Notes: generated from the letters alone by a model not told the origin. A stretch of DNA of 64,000 nucleotides from Mollicutes bacterium (GCA_003554025.1 PWFC01000074.1:62001-126000); one strand, 5' to 3'; positions 7,840 through 18,128 are shown, numbered from the stretch's first letter. Made by a program: numbers and translations.

Positions 7840-8099
7840 TGTTTGGGTTCTTCTTCTTCCAAAAAGGTGTTGAGGACTTCTTCGATGATGTCCCATTCCT
7901 CTTCGGTTTCAACAGGCTGCAAGCGGCCGCCGTCCTTGTCTTCTTCGTTGTAGATGGCGGCGAAAACTTCGTCGCTGTCCCCGGGTTCTTTGTACACGAC
8001 GTAGTTCTTTTTCGTTTTTTCGGATTGAAACGTCAAAACGATTTCGTAATCATGTTCGTTGCCTTCTTCGTCAATGACGCGGAGGGTCTTTTCTTCCAT
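7836..8099 (-). CDS. yrzB: DUF1292 family protein (YrzB-like)
   Basis: This 87-residue acidic protein matches DUF1292: VIDEEGNEHDYEIVLTF, NYVVYKEP, then EVFAAIYNEED and a Glu-rich C-terminus. Its function is unknown. It lies in the conserved place between ruvX and the tRNA modification genes. In B. subtilis mltG (yrrL) separates yrzB from yrrM, while here the two overlap. The ATG at 8099 is preferred because AAGGAG lies 8 bases before it; a GTG at 8108 overlaps that site. Confidence 0.85.
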   Translation of the reverse strand: MEEKTLRVIDEEGNEHDYEIVLTFQSEKTKKNYVVYKEPGDSDEVFAAIYNEEDKDGGRLQPVETEEEWDIIEEVLNTFLEEEEPKQ

Positions 8100-8104
8100 G
8101 TCGC

Positions 8105-8524
8105 TCACTCCTTATTTCCATCGAGATAATTTTGCAAGAGCACCACCGCGGACTCTTCGTCAAGGCGGTTTTGCCGTTTCTTGCGGGCGCGGCGGCTTCT
8201 ATGCATTTGGCCTTGTGCCATTTTGGTCGTCAACCGTTCATCGTATAACACAATTGTAACATCTACGCTTTTTTCCAACAACTTTTTAAACGTTTCCGCG
8301 CTTTTCGCCTGTTTGCCGGCGGTGCCGTCCATGTTTTTGGGATGCCCCAAAACGATCACATCGACGGGTTCTTTTTCCACAAGCGATTGCACGCGCTTAA
8401 TGGGCGTCTGCCAATCGTTCTTTTCAAACCGGAGATTCTCAACGCCGCGAGCGATCATTTTCCCTTCATCGCTGATGGCGATGCCAAGCGATGCGTCGCC
8501 TAGGTCAAGACCGAGCGCTTTCAC
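8105..8524 (-). CDS. ruvX: RuvX/YqgF family Holliday junction resolvase-like nuclease
   Basis: This 139-residue RNase H-fold protein begins KALGLDLGDASLGIAISDEG, with the first catalytic Asp in GLDLG. The second acidic site is VIVLGHPKNMDGTAGKQA, and the C-terminal one lies in YDERLTTKMA with the later LDEESAVVLLQNYL. YqgF proteins are implicated in 16S rRNA 5'-end maturation, and the resolvase role is debated. The start is GTG, with AAGGAG 7 bases upstream. The gene overlaps the 3' end of alaS by 20 bases. IreB (DUF965), which lies between alaS and ruvX in B. subtilis, is missing. Confidence 0.92.
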   Translation of the reverse strand: MKALGLDLGDASLGIAISDEGKMIARGVENLRFEKNDWQTPIKRVQSLVEKEPVDVIVLGHPKNMDGTAGKQAKSAETFKKLLEKSVDVTIVLYDERLTTKMAQGQMHRSRRARKKRQNRLDEESAVVLLQNYLDGNKE

Positions 8525-11144
8525 GAAGCTTCTCCTTCACAAACGACAGGACTTCGTCGACTTTGTCGGTGTTTTTGGCGCCGGCCTGAGCGAATTCTTT
8601 CTTGCCGCCGCCACCGCCGCCGGCGAGTTTGGCGGCTTCTCTTACTAGGTTGCCGGCGTGCACGTCGCTTTTGCTTTTGGCGATCAACACCATCTTGTCT
8701 CCGGCGACGTTTGCGATGAAAACCACGCCTTTGCCGGTCTTGTCCATCAGCCTGTCGGCCAAGGTTTTGACCGTATCGGAATCGACGCCGTCGGTTTTTA
8801 TGACGACGTTTCCGTATTCGTCTTGTTGTTTCAGGTATTCGTCTATACCTTGCAACTGCTGCTTTTGGCGCTTGCTTTCGAATTCCTTCTCAAGGGCCTT
8901 GACGCGCTGTTGGTATTCATGAAGGCGCTTGCGCATGTTCACGATGTCTTGGTAAGACCCTTGAGCTTCAAACGGTTTTGGTTCGTCGAAGGAAAGGTCG
9001 ATGCCGTCTTGCTTTGCTTCTTCGAGAATGTTTTGGACTTTTTGTTTAAGGTGGGTCAAGTTCGATTCAAAGCCGCGCAAATATTCGTCCATTGCGTGAA
9101 CCTTGTCCTTTGCGAGGGCCACGATGCGGTAGATGCCCGACCCTTTCGATTCGATCGAGGCGATGGCGAATTTTTCAATCTCCGCGGTGTTTTCGACATG
9201 GGTGCCGCCACACAAATCAAGGGTTTCGCCCATGTTGACCATGCGGACCTCGTCGTCGTATTTTTCACCGAACTCGGCGATGGCGCCTCGTTCTTTCGCT
9301 TCCTCGATGTCTCCGTGTTCGACTTCGACGTCGATGGCGGCTTGGATTTTTTCTTGAACTTTTCGCTCAATGTTCAACACGCTTTTGTCGTCTAAAAGCT
9401 CATAGTGGTTGAAGTCGAAGCGAAGATAGTCGGGGCCGACGAGGCTTCCTTGCTGCATAACGTGCTCTCCGAGTTCTTCGCGTAGGGTGCTATAAAGCAA
9501 GTGGGTGGCCGAATGATGGGCTTTTGTGCGTTCGCGCGCGACTTCGTCGACTTGCAGGCGAACTTCGTCCCCTTCTTTGAGATCGTGCCCTTGGACGATG
9601 TGCAGATGCTGGCCGTTGGGCAGTTTTTGCACGTCTTCGACGGTGTAGACCTTTTCGTCTTTGACGAGGACGCCGCGGTCGCCGACTTGTCCGCCGCTTT
9701 CGGCGTAAAAAGGAGTCTTTTTCGTGACGATGCCGGCGTCGAAGATTTTTACGATTGCGCTGTTCACGTCGGTGGTTTCATACCCCACGAACTCGCTTTC
9801 TTCTTTGAAGCGGAGGAACGCCTCGTTTTGGTCTTGCATCGAATAATCGTTCTTGCGGGCTCTGCGGGCGCGTTCTTTTTGTTCGGCCATGTGCTCGTGG
9901 AATCCGTCTTTGTCGACGACAAAGCCTTTGGATTCAGCGTATTCCTCGGTCAATTCGACCGGAAATCCGTAGGTGTCGTAAAGCGTGAAAGCGTCTTTGC
10001 CGGCGATGACTTTCTCGGTGTTTTGCATGAGTTCTTCAAGCATCTTTTCGCCGTAATGGAGGGTTTCTAGGAATTTTTCCTCTTCTTTTTCAATCATCTC
10101 TTCGGTGAAGGTCTGCGTTTTGCGAAGATACGGATAAGTCTCTTCCATCATCTTGATGACCGTGCGCACGAGACTTTTCATGAAGGGCTTTTCAATGCCC
10201 AGCTGTCTTCCGTGCTTGACGGCGCGGCGAAGCAAGCGTCTGAGCACATAACCTCTGCCCTCGTTTGAGAAGGTTGCGCCGTCGCTGACGGCGAAGACGA
10301 CGCTTCGCACGTGGTCGGCGATGACCTTGAAGCTCTCGTTGCCTTCGTAGGGAACATTGCTCAATCTCTCGATATGTTCGATGACCGGGTAAAAGAGGTC
10401 GGTTTCGAAGTTGGTTGGCGTCTCTTGAAGGATGCAGGCCATCCGTTCAAGCCCCATGCCCGTGTCGATGTTCTTGTTGGGGAGTTCGGGGTATTCCTCG
10501 CGGCTGAGCCCTTCCTTGGCGTTGAACTGCGAGAAGACGATGTTCCAGATTTCCACATAACGGTCGTTTTCGACGTCGTTGCGGATCAAATCCAAATCGG
10601 ATTTTCCGTAAGCGTCGCCGCGGTCGAAGAAAATTTCGGTCGAAGGGCCGCAAGGGCCGGGGCCGATTTCCCAAAAGCATTCTTCGCTTTTTAGAATATG
10701 GTCTTTTTTCACGCCGATCTCCAACCATTTTTCCAGCGATTCCTGGTCGGTCGGATACACGGTCACATAAAGTCTTTCGGGGTCGATGCCGTAGTATTTT
10801 TCCGAAGTGAGAATCTCATACGCCCATTCCATCGCTTCGTCGCGGAAATAATCCCCGATGGAAAAATTCCCGAGCATCTCGAAAAACGTGTGGTGTCGGG
10901 CGGTTTTTCCGACGTTTTCGATGTCGTTGGTGCGGATGCATTTTTGCACATTGACGATGCGCGGATTGCTTGGGACTCTTGACCCGTCGAAATACCCCTT
11001 CAAGGGAGCGACGCCCGCGTTGATGAAAAGCAGGGTCGGGTCGTTGATCGGGACAAGCGAGGCGCTTTCTTCCACTTTGTGTGCTTTGTTTTTAAAATAG
11101 TCCAGCCAGACTTTTTTGATGTCGTGTCCACTCAAATTGTTCAT
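8505..11144 (-). CDS. alaS: Alanyl-tRNA synthetase
   Basis: This 879-residue class II synthetase begins MNNLSGHDIKKVWLDYFKNKAH, the usual AlaRS start. The aminoacylation core has FINAGVAPLKGYFDG and the RHHTFFEMLGNFSIGDYF motif 2 region. The editing domain carries HHSATHLL and CGGTHVENTAEI (zinc and deacylation residues). A coiled coil and a Gly-rich C-terminal DHHA1 domain ending GGGGGGKKEFAQAGAKN follow. The ATG at 11144 follows GAAGGAGTGAATGTC. A 20-residue upstream extension would lie inside the T-box terminator. Expression is controlled by the T-box riboswitch just upstream. Confidence 0.98.
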   Translation of the reverse strand: MNNLSGHDIKKVWLDYFKNKAHKVEESASLVPINDPTLLFINAGVAPLKGYFDGSRVPSNPRIVNVQKCIRTNDIENVGKTARHHTFFEMLGNFSIGDYFRDEAMEWAYEILTSEKYYGIDPERLYVTVYPTDQESLEKWLEIGVKKDHILKSEECFWEIGPGPCGPSTEIFFDRGDAYGKSDLDLIRNDVENDRYVEIWNIVFSQFNAKEGLSREEYPELPNKNIDTGMGLERMACILQETPTNFETDLFYPVIEHIERLSNVPYEGNESFKVIADHVRSVVFAVSDGATFSNEGRGYVLRRLLRRAVKHGRQLGIEKPFMKSLVRTVIKMMEETYPYLRKTQTFTEEMIEKEEEKFLETLHYGEKMLEELMQNTEKVIAGKDAFTLYDTYGFPVELTEEYAESKGFVVDKDGFHEHMAEQKERARRARKNDYSMQDQNEAFLRFKEESEFVGYETTDVNSAIVKIFDAGIVTKKTPFYAESGGQVGDRGVLVKDEKVYTVEDVQKLPNGQHLHIVQGHDLKEGDEVRLQVDEVARERTKAHHSATHLLYSTLREELGEHVMQQGSLVGPDYLRFDFNHYELLDDKSVLNIERKVQEKIQAAIDVEVEHGDIEEAKERGAIAEFGEKYDDEVRMVNMGETLDLCGGTHVENTAEIEKFAIASIESKGSGIYRIVALAKDKVHAMDEYLRGFESNLTHLKQKVQNILEEAKQDGIDLSFDEPKPFEAQGSYQDIVNMRKRLHEYQQRVKALEKEFESKRQKQQLQGIDEYLKQQDEYGNVVIKTDGVDSDTVKTLADRLMDKTGKGVVFIANVAGDKMVLIAKSKSDVHAGNLVREAAKLAGGGGGGKKEFAQAGAKNTDKVDEVLSFVKEKLRESARS

Positions 11145-11167
11145 GACATTCACTCCTTCGTTATCAA

Positions 11168-11374
11168 TAAAAAACGTCCTCAAAGAAACTTCAAGGACGA
11201 ACATTGCCGCGGTACCACCTTTATTCTATCGCTAGCGCTCATAAGGGTAACGCCTTGCGGCGGACGGGTTTTCCGTCACTCCGAAGTAGCTTCGACGCTT
11301 CCGCGGTTTGTTTTCAGCGGCCACAAACTCTCTTTGTCGCGACTAGGCGTCTACTCGTCTTCATCATCGATTTA
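11168..11374 (-). promoter_or_regulatory. T-box riboswitch, alanine (specifier GCU)
   Basis: Read on the minus strand, the leader has AGAGAGTTTGTGG at stem I, then GAAGCTACTTCGGAG in the specifier region, giving GCU (11288-11290) as the Ala specifier codon. It continues with the T-box AAAGGTGGTACCGCGG (11207-11223) and a terminator stem (11175-11185 with 11189-11199, followed by six T). Uncharged tRNA-Ala pairing with specifier and T-box would favour the antiterminator and allow alaS transcription. The specifier was read by aligning three T-boxes in this window; stem folding was not computed. Confidence 0.93.
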
Positions 11375-11380
11375 TACCGT

Positions 11381-11409
11381 ATTATACAAAAAAGCGGGCT
11401 TGAATGCAA
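11381..11409 (-). promoter_or_regulatory. Predicted promoter of the alaS T-box leader
   Basis: TTGCAT (11404-11409) and TATAAT (11381-11386) on the minus strand are spaced by 17 nt. The -35 box lies within the hairpin of the recD2 terminator and the -10 box directly follows its T run. Confidence 0.75.
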
Positions 11410-11428
11410 GCATTTCCCATTCAAAGCC
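11388..11428 (-). terminator. Intrinsic terminator of recD2
   Basis: On the minus strand GGCTTTGAATG (11418-11428) pairs with CATTCAAGCC (11397-11406), leaving one bulged T, and a run of six T follows. The stem begins at the last base of the recD2 stop codon and is interleaved with the alaS promoter. Confidence 0.7.
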
Positions 11429-13779
11429 TAAGAACCCTTGAGAAAATCGTAGGGAGATTTTTCAGGAGTCGCATCGGGCAAGGAAGATGGCGTCTTGCCG
11501 TCTTCGAAATCATAAGGCGTAATCGTTTCGGATTCGTCTAAGCTTTGCAAAACGGCGTCGATTTGGGCGGCGCGGTCGGATACATTTTGTTTGAGCTTCT
11601 CGGCGAGTTTCGTTTGGCGCGCCTCCTCTAAATCGCGGACGGCGCCCAACATAAGTTCGACGTCGCCAAGCACAACGAGCGCTTCTTCGGCGCGTGTGAT
11701 GGCGGTATAGATGAGCTTGCGTTTGAGCATGATGGTATGGGCGCGAAACAGCGGCAAGACAACGACTTTGTATTCGCTGCCTTGGGATTTGTGGATGCTC
11801 ATGGCGTAAGCGTGAGTCAGATTGTCCAAATCGCTTTTTTCATAGCGCACCTCTTGTTCCATGAAAGTCGCATAGAGTGCGCCTTTTTCGTTGTCTATGC
11901 CGGTCACGACGCCTTGGTCGCCGTTCATGATGCCGTCTTCGATTTGGTTGGTGAGCTGAAGCACCTTGTCGTCGATGCGAAACGTGCGGCCCTGGTGTTT
12001 TAGGGCCTTGCCGGTGTTTTGGTTGTAGGTTTCCTGCAAAAAGGCGTTGGTGGCGTCGATGCCCGTTTCGCCACGGTACATGGGAATCAAAACTTGAATG
12101 TCGTCGAGGAGGTCGTACCCTTCTTTCAAGAAGAAATCGACGACGCTTTTCAGGCGGTTGTGAAAATTCGACGCCTTTTCCGGGAAAACGTAGCGGTCGG
12201 GGTACACTTTATCAAGGTCGGCGGGCAGCGTCCCCTTGCGGACTTGGTTGGCGAGTTCGACGATTTTCGACCCGCGGGCCTGTCGGTGGATGTTGCGCAA
12301 CGTAATTCCCGGGACGATGCCGCTTTCTAAAAGGTCGCGCAAGACTTGTCCGGGCCCTACGGAAGGAAGCTGCGCGTCGTCGCCGACGAGGACGACGTCC
12401 GCATCGTCGGGCAAGCTTTGAAAAAGCTGGCTGGCAAGCAGGGTGTCGATCATCGACGATTCGTCGATGATGAAAAGCTTACCGCTTTTTTGGGCGTATT
12501 TGGAATGGTGAAAGGTGCCCTCGTAAGTGTAGCCCAAAAAACGGTGAATGGTGCTTGCATACGCGCCGGTCGCTTCGTTCATCCGCTTCGCGGCCCGCCC
12601 TGTTGGAGCGATCAGATGGATGTCGCTTTCGCTTTCATAGAAGGGTTTTTCAAGATTGTGGTAGCCGCAATACACATAAATCAAGCCTTTGATGACCGTG
12701 GTTTTTCCGGTCCCGGGACCGCCGCTTACGATGAAGACTTTTTCGGAGAGCGCGTGTTTTATGGCGTTGGTCTGCTCGTCGGTGTAGACGATGTTCTCGC
12801 GCTTTTGGAACTCTTTAAGAAGTTTGTCGACTTTTTGGTGGTCGATGTCAAAAGCGCTTTGCAAAAGCGTCTGAATTTTGGCGGCGATTTCCTCTTCGGC
12901 TTGCACATAGGCCTTCAAAGTGACCTCTTCCCCTTCTATAAGGAAGCGGCCCTTTTTTTGCATCGCTTCAAACGCCTCTTCAATTTCAATGAATTCGACG
13001 CTCGCTTCCTTGTTCAAGCGGCGATAGACTTCTTCAAGAAAGCGGCCTTTGTGCAAGTGTGTGTGGCCGCGGCTCATGGTGATGGTGTGGAAAAGATGCA
13101 CAATCAGCGCGCGGATGCGTTTGGGGTCGTTGTCGGAAAAACCGAGGTTTTTGGCGATGGCGTCGGCGCGTTCGAAGCCGATGCCTTCAATGGTGTCGAT
13201 CAACGCGTAAGGGTTCTCTTCTAAGACGCCGATCGTTTCCTCTTCGTATTGTTTGAGGATTTTCTCGATCATGCGATGACTGAGTCCGTGTTCAAGCAGC
13301 CTGATGCGGGTTTGTTCGTTGGCTTTGTTGATTTTCAAGTTTTGATGGAGAGTGTTTTTGGCTTTGGCGCTCAGCTTTGGCACATCGTCAAGGACGCGTT
13401 TGTCGCGGGCGATTTTTTTAAGGGCGTCTTGGCCTAGATGTTCAACGATGCGTTCCGCGCTTTTTTCGCCGACGCCGGGGAAAAGGTCGCTGGACAAATA
13501 TTCAACAATGCCTTCCTTGCTTGCGCCTTCAATTTTCTCATAGCGTTGAAAAGCGAACTGAAGGCCGTAGGTAGGATGTTGTTCGTGTTCGCCAAAAAAG
13601 CGATAGACTTCGCCCTTTTTGGGTCTTGGGATGTTGCCCTTGACCGTTTTGACATCGCCGGGGAGGTCGAATAGCGTTGCGGAGGAGCTTTGATCGCTTA
13701 CCTCGATTTTGGCAATGGCAAACTGCGAGTCTTCGCTGTAAAATACCACAGATTTGATGGTGCCTTCGATATAGTCCAT
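11428..13779 (-). CDS. recD2: RecD2-type 5'-3' DNA helicase
   Basis: This 783-residue superfamily 1B helicase lacks RecBC partners. The N-terminal OB-like part begins MDYIEGTIKSVVFYSEDSQFAIAKI. Tandem helix-hairpin-helix motifs follow (FPGVGEKSAERIVEHLG; IGFERADAIAKNLG). The motor has Walker A VSGGPGTGKTTVIKGL, Walker B IDESSMID, motif III VGDDAQLPSVGPGQVL, and HAYAMSIHKSQGSEYKVV with YTAITRAEEALVVLG near the end. RecD2 proteins act in mismatch repair and replication fork maintenance. The start follows GGGGTGAACCC. It appears to be transcribed after the M24 peptidase gene, 36 bases away. Confidence 0.95.
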   Translation of the reverse strand: MDYIEGTIKSVVFYSEDSQFAIAKIEVSDQSSSATLFDLPGDVKTVKGNIPRPKKGEVYRFFGEHEQHPTYGLQFAFQRYEKIEGASKEGIVEYLSSDLFPGVGEKSAERIVEHLGQDALKKIARDKRVLDDVPKLSAKAKNTLHQNLKINKANEQTRIRLLEHGLSHRMIEKILKQYEEETIGVLEENPYALIDTIEGIGFERADAIAKNLGFSDNDPKRIRALIVHLFHTITMSRGHTHLHKGRFLEEVYRRLNKEASVEFIEIEEAFEAMQKKGRFLIEGEEVTLKAYVQAEEEIAAKIQTLLQSAFDIDHQKVDKLLKEFQKRENIVYTDEQTNAIKHALSEKVFIVSGGPGTGKTTVIKGLIYVYCGYHNLEKPFYESESDIHLIAPTGRAAKRMNEATGAYASTIHRFLGYTYEGTFHHSKYAQKSGKLFIIDESSMIDTLLASQLFQSLPDDADVVLVGDDAQLPSVGPGQVLRDLLESGIVPGITLRNIHRQARGSKIVELANQVRKGTLPADLDKVYPDRYVFPEKASNFHNRLKSVVDFFLKEGYDLLDDIQVLIPMYRGETGIDATNAFLQETYNQNTGKALKHQGRTFRIDDKVLQLTNQIEDGIMNGDQGVVTGIDNEKGALYATFMEQEVRYEKSDLDNLTHAYAMSIHKSQGSEYKVVVLPLFRAHTIMLKRKLIYTAITRAEEALVVLGDVELMLGAVRDLEEARQTKLAEKLKQNVSDRAAQIDAVLQSLDESETITPYDFEDGKTPSSLPDATPEKSPYDFLKGS

Positions 13780-13815
13780 GGGTTCACCCCGTTTCTCGGT
13801 GTAGAAAAAGAGTCT

Positions 13816-15081
13816 TTAGGAAGACCCTTTTATCATGCGTTCGATGGCGTCTGGTTCTTTTTCGATGTCTTCGCTCAGGTTGATGTTTCCATCTTTGGTA
13901 ATCAAGATGTCGTCTTCGATTCGAACCCCGATGCCTTCTTCTTTTATGTAGAGGCCGGGTTCGATTGTGAGCACCATGCCTTCTTTGAACGGAACGTCGT
14001 AGTAACCGACGTCGTGGACGTCTAACCCGAGAAAGTGTCCGATGCTGTGGTAGTAGTATTTGAGAATCTCTGCGTCTTCTTGAATCAAGCCGATGCGTTT
14101 CGCTTCTTGCGCGAGCATATCCCTAGCAAACTTGTTCAGTTCTTTCCAGGTCATGCCGGGAACGGCCTTTTCGATGGTGGCTTTATTGACTTTCAAGACG
14201 ATGTCGTAGATATCGCGCTGCCGTTTGCCGTATTGGCCGCCCACGGGATAGGTGCGGGAGATGTCGGCGGCGTAGTTTTGGTGCAACGCGCCCAAGTCGA
14301 AAAGAATCATGTTGTTCTTATCAAGAGGAGTGTTGTTCTTGATGTAGTGCAAAACGGCGGCGTTTTCACCGTTTGCGGCGATGGTGTCGAAGGCTTCGCC
14401 TTCGCTTCCGGAAAGGGTGATTGCGTGGAGAAAATCGGCTTGAAGCTGGTATTCGTATTCGCGAGTCCGCAAATGTTTCAAAATGGTCTCAAGCCCTTTT
14501 TTCGTATGAGCGATGGCGGTTTTGATTTGGTCGATTTCACGAACGCTTTTGAACATCCGCAAATACGATATGTGTTCGTTGACATTTTTAATCGTCAATT
14601 CGGGATAATTCGATAAAAACTCTTCAGCGTGTTTTAGCCCTTGGGGCTTCACCTTAGGCGCGGGATGGTAAAGATCCAAATAAAGCGCCCTGGCCGGAGT
14701 GCCAACAGGCGAACGGGCGTAGTTCATCGCCATGTTGAAGCGGCTTTCGAACGAATCGAGATAATGGATGTCCTCTTCGGGAATGCCCGAACGCTTCGAC
14801 GCTTCTTCTTTCGACATGCGCGCGCCTTCCCACTGGATAATCTTTTCGGTGTTTTCTTCAACGAAAAGATAGGTCTTCTCCGTTTCGTTTCCTTTCAAAA
14901 GCATCAAAATCATGTTGGGTTCGCCGATATTGGTCAAGTAGAAAAAGTTCCGTTGCGGGGTATAGGCATAGTATTGATCAAGCGTCTTGTGCGGGGCCTG
15001 TCCGGAAAAAAGCAACGCCACCGAACCTTCTTCAAGTCTTTCAAACAATCGTTTCCTTGCGTTTTCAGCATGTGCTTGCAT
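13816..15081 (-). CDS. pepP: M24 family Xaa-Pro aminopeptidase
   Basis: This 421-residue protein has an aminopeptidase P N-terminal domain (KRLFERLEEGSVALLFSG, YYAYTPQRNFFYLTNI) and a pita-bread catalytic domain. The metal ligands are visible in LFDLGALHQNYAADISRTYP (two Asp), HSIGHFLGLDVHDVGYY (His), VLTIEPGLYI (Glu) and GIGVRIEDDILIT (Glu). It removes N-terminal residues preceding proline from peptides and is cytoplasmic. The ATG at 15081 follows GAGGTGAAGACA; an in-frame GTG at 15090 overlaps that site. It fits with the two PepF oligopeptidases elsewhere in the window. Confidence 0.92.
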   Translation of the reverse strand: MQAHAENARKRLFERLEEGSVALLFSGQAPHKTLDQYYAYTPQRNFFYLTNIGEPNMILMLLKGNETEKTYLFVEENTEKIIQWEGARMSKEEASKRSGIPEEDIHYLDSFESRFNMAMNYARSPVGTPARALYLDLYHPAPKVKPQGLKHAEEFLSNYPELTIKNVNEHISYLRMFKSVREIDQIKTAIAHTKKGLETILKHLRTREYEYQLQADFLHAITLSGSEGEAFDTIAANGENAAVLHYIKNNTPLDKNNMILFDLGALHQNYAADISRTYPVGGQYGKRQRDIYDIVLKVNKATIEKAVPGMTWKELNKFARDMLAQEAKRIGLIQEDAEILKYYYHSIGHFLGLDVHDVGYYDVPFKEGMVLTIEPGLYIKEEGIGVRIEDDILITKDGNINLSEDIEKEPDAIERMIKGSS

Positions 15082-15099
15082 TGTCTTCACCTCAAACCA

Positions 15100-15108
15100 A
15101 TTATATCA
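15100..15108 (-). promoter_or_regulatory. Extended -10 element upstream of pepP
   Basis: TGATATAAT on the minus strand is a TGn-extended -10 hexamer about 18 bases before the pepP start. No convincing -35 box was seen. Confidence 0.45.
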
Positions 15109-15207
15109 AAAACAACGTCAAAATGAAACGATAAAACGCCTTGTTTCTTTGCGCAAAAATATGGAGAACCACGTCTAAGAAGATTTCGAAGAATCTAGAA
15201 AAAACCT

Positions 15208-15234
15208 TTGAAATCGACGGGTTTGTGTTATCAT
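15208..15234 (+). promoter_or_regulatory. Predicted promoter of the Na/Pi transporter gene
   Basis: TTGAAA (15208-15213) and an extended TGTTATCAT element (-10 at 15229-15234) precede the gene. The spacer is only 15 nt, so the TG extension may compensate. Confidence 0.4.
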
Positions 15235-15268
15235 TTATTTGGAGTGTTAAGATGGAGGGATATCTTTG

Positions 15269-16942
15269 ATGATCAACGGTCAAATCGATTGGCTCACATT
15301 GATATTTTACGTCGTCGGCGGCCTGGGAATCTTCCTTTATGGCATCCATAAAATGGGGGATTCGCTCAAGCTTTTGGCGGGACATCGCCTAAAACTTCTG
15401 ATTGAAAAAACGACCAACACACCATTAAAAGGCATTTTCATCGGCATTTTCGTAACCGTTTTGCTGCAGACAAGCTCCGGAACCACCGCGCTGACCGTCA
15501 GCCTCGTTCGGGCCGGACTCATGAGTTTTCCCCAGGCGCTTGGCGTCGTTTTGGGCGCGAACCTGGGAACAACCGCCACAAGCTTTCTCATCGGGCTTGA
15601 AATCCAACGATACGCGCTCCCCGTTTTGGCGGCGGGAAGCTTTTTGATTCTTTTCGCTCCGCCGAAACGCCTCAAGCGCCTTGGCGGAGTGTTGCTTGGG
15701 TTCGGCATGATTTTTTACGGTTTGGACCTTATGGGAGAAGCCTTGAGCGTTTTCGTCGAATTCGAATTCTTCCGCAACTCTTTGGAATTTGTGTCCGAAG
15801 TTCCCTTGCTCGGAGTCTTCGTCGGCGCCATCCTGACGGCAATTGCACATTCAAGCACGGCCGTAATCGGCATATTGCAACAACTCTACACAACCGGCGC
15901 CATGCCGCTTATCGGCGCCATCGCCATCGTACTCGGCAGCAACATCGGCACAACAATCACCGCCATTTTGGCGGCGCTTGGCGGGTCTACCGCGGCGAAA
16001 AGGACCGCGGCCGCGCACGTAATCTTCAATGTGGGCGGGAGCGTCATCTTTTTGATTCTCATCGCTCCTTACGCACTGTTCATCGGTTGGCTGCAAGACG
16101 TCTTCTATGCAGGAAGGCCTTCGGCGATGGTGGTCTCCTTCGCCCATATCTTTTTCAATCTGTTCAACACCATCATCATGTACTTTTTGATCAGCCGTCT
16201 AGCGGCGCTGAGCGAAAAGATCATAAAATCAAAAACCACCGACATCACCGTCGACACCGACGCGTTGCAAGAAAGCCTCATCAAAAACTCCCCCGCCCTT
16301 GCGCTTGAAAACGCCAAGCACGTCATCATGTCGATGGGCGATGTTGCGCAGATGATGTACGACACCGCGGTCGAGTATTCTTTCCACAACGACAAAAAAC
16401 GTCTGGAAAAAGGCAGGGAACTTGAAGAGTTGATCGACACAATCGACACCAGAGTCCACGATTACCTAGTGAAACTTTCCCATCATCTCCTTGACGACGA
16501 TTGGGCGGACGATCAAGCCGCCTATGTCGACACCATCCGCGACATTGAACGCATCGCCGACCATTGCCAAAACCTGTTCGACTTCTTTGAACACCGCCAT
16601 GAAACCAAAAAACGCCTGAGCGACGACTCGGAAAAAGAACTCCGCAATCTCTACAAACTGACCAAAGAAACCTTAACGCTGACCTTACAGGCGTTTAAAG
16701 ACAACGACCCGGACACCGCAAGCAAAATCCCTGACTTTGAAGAATCCATCGACAACCTGGTCCGAAACGCCCGCAAGGCGCACGTGCAGCGTTGCAATCT
16801 TCCCGCAAGCGATTGCGACGATTTGCTTTTTGTCGACATTCTAAGCAACGTCGAAAGAATCGGCGACCATTGTGAAAACATCGCCTTGAACATTCTCCAC
16901 AAACGTCGTCATTTCGAAAAAACTCAACCCGCGAAAACCTAA
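15269..16942 (+). CDS. Na/Pi cotransporter family protein with C-terminal PhoU domain
   Basis: This 557-residue membrane protein has two inverted-repeat QTSSGTT-type segments: VTVLLQTSSGTTALTVSLVRAGL and AIAHSSTAVIGILQQL, with LGANLGTTATSFLIG and LGSNIGTTITAILAALGG after them. These are the signature of NptA/YjbB-type sodium-phosphate transporters. About nine hydrophobic segments fill residues 1-310. From about 330 to the end is a helical PhoU-like regulatory domain with repeated DxxExIADHCQN and VERIGDHCENIA. The ATG at 15269 lies 9 bases after GGAGGG; a TTG three bases upstream is an alternative start. It is alone on the plus strand, convergent with gap. Confidence 0.9.
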   Translation: MINGQIDWLTLIFYVVGGLGIFLYGIHKMGDSLKLLAGHRLKLLIEKTTNTPLKGIFIGIFVTVLLQTSSGTTALTVSLVRAGLMSFPQALGVVLGANLGTTATSFLIGLEIQRYALPVLAAGSFLILFAPPKRLKRLGGVLLGFGMIFYGLDLMGEALSVFVEFEFFRNSLEFVSEVPLLGVFVGAILTAIAHSSTAVIGILQQLYTTGAMPLIGAIAIVLGSNIGTTITAILAALGGSTAAKRTAAAHVIFNVGGSVIFLILIAPYALFIGWLQDVFYAGRPSAMVVSFAHIFFNLFNTIIMYFLISRLAALSEKIIKSKTTDITVDTDALQESLIKNSPALALENAKHVIMSMGDVAQMMYDTAVEYSFHNDKKRLEKGRELEELIDTIDTRVHDYLVKLSHHLLDDDWADDQAAYVDTIRDIERIADHCQNLFDFFEHRHETKKRLSDDSEKELRNLYKLTKETLTLTLQAFKDNDPDTASKIPDFEESIDNLVRNARKAHVQRCNLPASDCDDLLFVDILSNVERIGDHCENIALNILHKRRHFEKTQPAKT

Positions 16943-16955
16943 GGGTAAATCAATG

Positions 16956-17014
16956 AAAAACCCCCTTCCTCACGAAGGGGGCAAAGAAAAACCCCGGAAA
17001 ATCTCCGGGGTTTT
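16956..17014. terminator. Tandem terminators between the convergent Na/Pi transporter and gap genes
   Basis: The first hairpin (16961-16968 with 16974-16981) has its T run on the minus strand and serves gap. The second (16987-16996 with 17005-17014) has T-rich ends on both strands and can serve both genes. Confidence 0.85.
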
Positions 17015-17023
17015 GTGTGGGTG

Positions 17024-18067
<1,044 letters not shown>

Positions 18068-18072
18068 TTATA

Positions 18073-18101
18073 ATTATATTGAATATGCCTTTAAAACACA
18101 A
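18073..18101 (-). promoter_or_regulatory. Predicted gap promoter
   Basis: TTGTGT (18096-18101) and TATAAT (18073-18078) on the minus strand are separated by 17 nt. Confidence 0.7.
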
Positions 18102-18114
18102 CCTATATTACAAC

Positions 18115-18128
18115 TTAAAACGTTTTCA
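18115..18128. promoter_or_regulatory. cre-like (CcpA operator) sequence upstream of gap
   Basis: TTAAAACGTTTTCA matches the catabolite responsive element consensus TGWAANCGNTNWCA at all but one position. It lies 14 bases beyond the gap -35 box. CcpA itself is not in the window; HPr with a regulatory Ser is. Confidence 0.35.
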
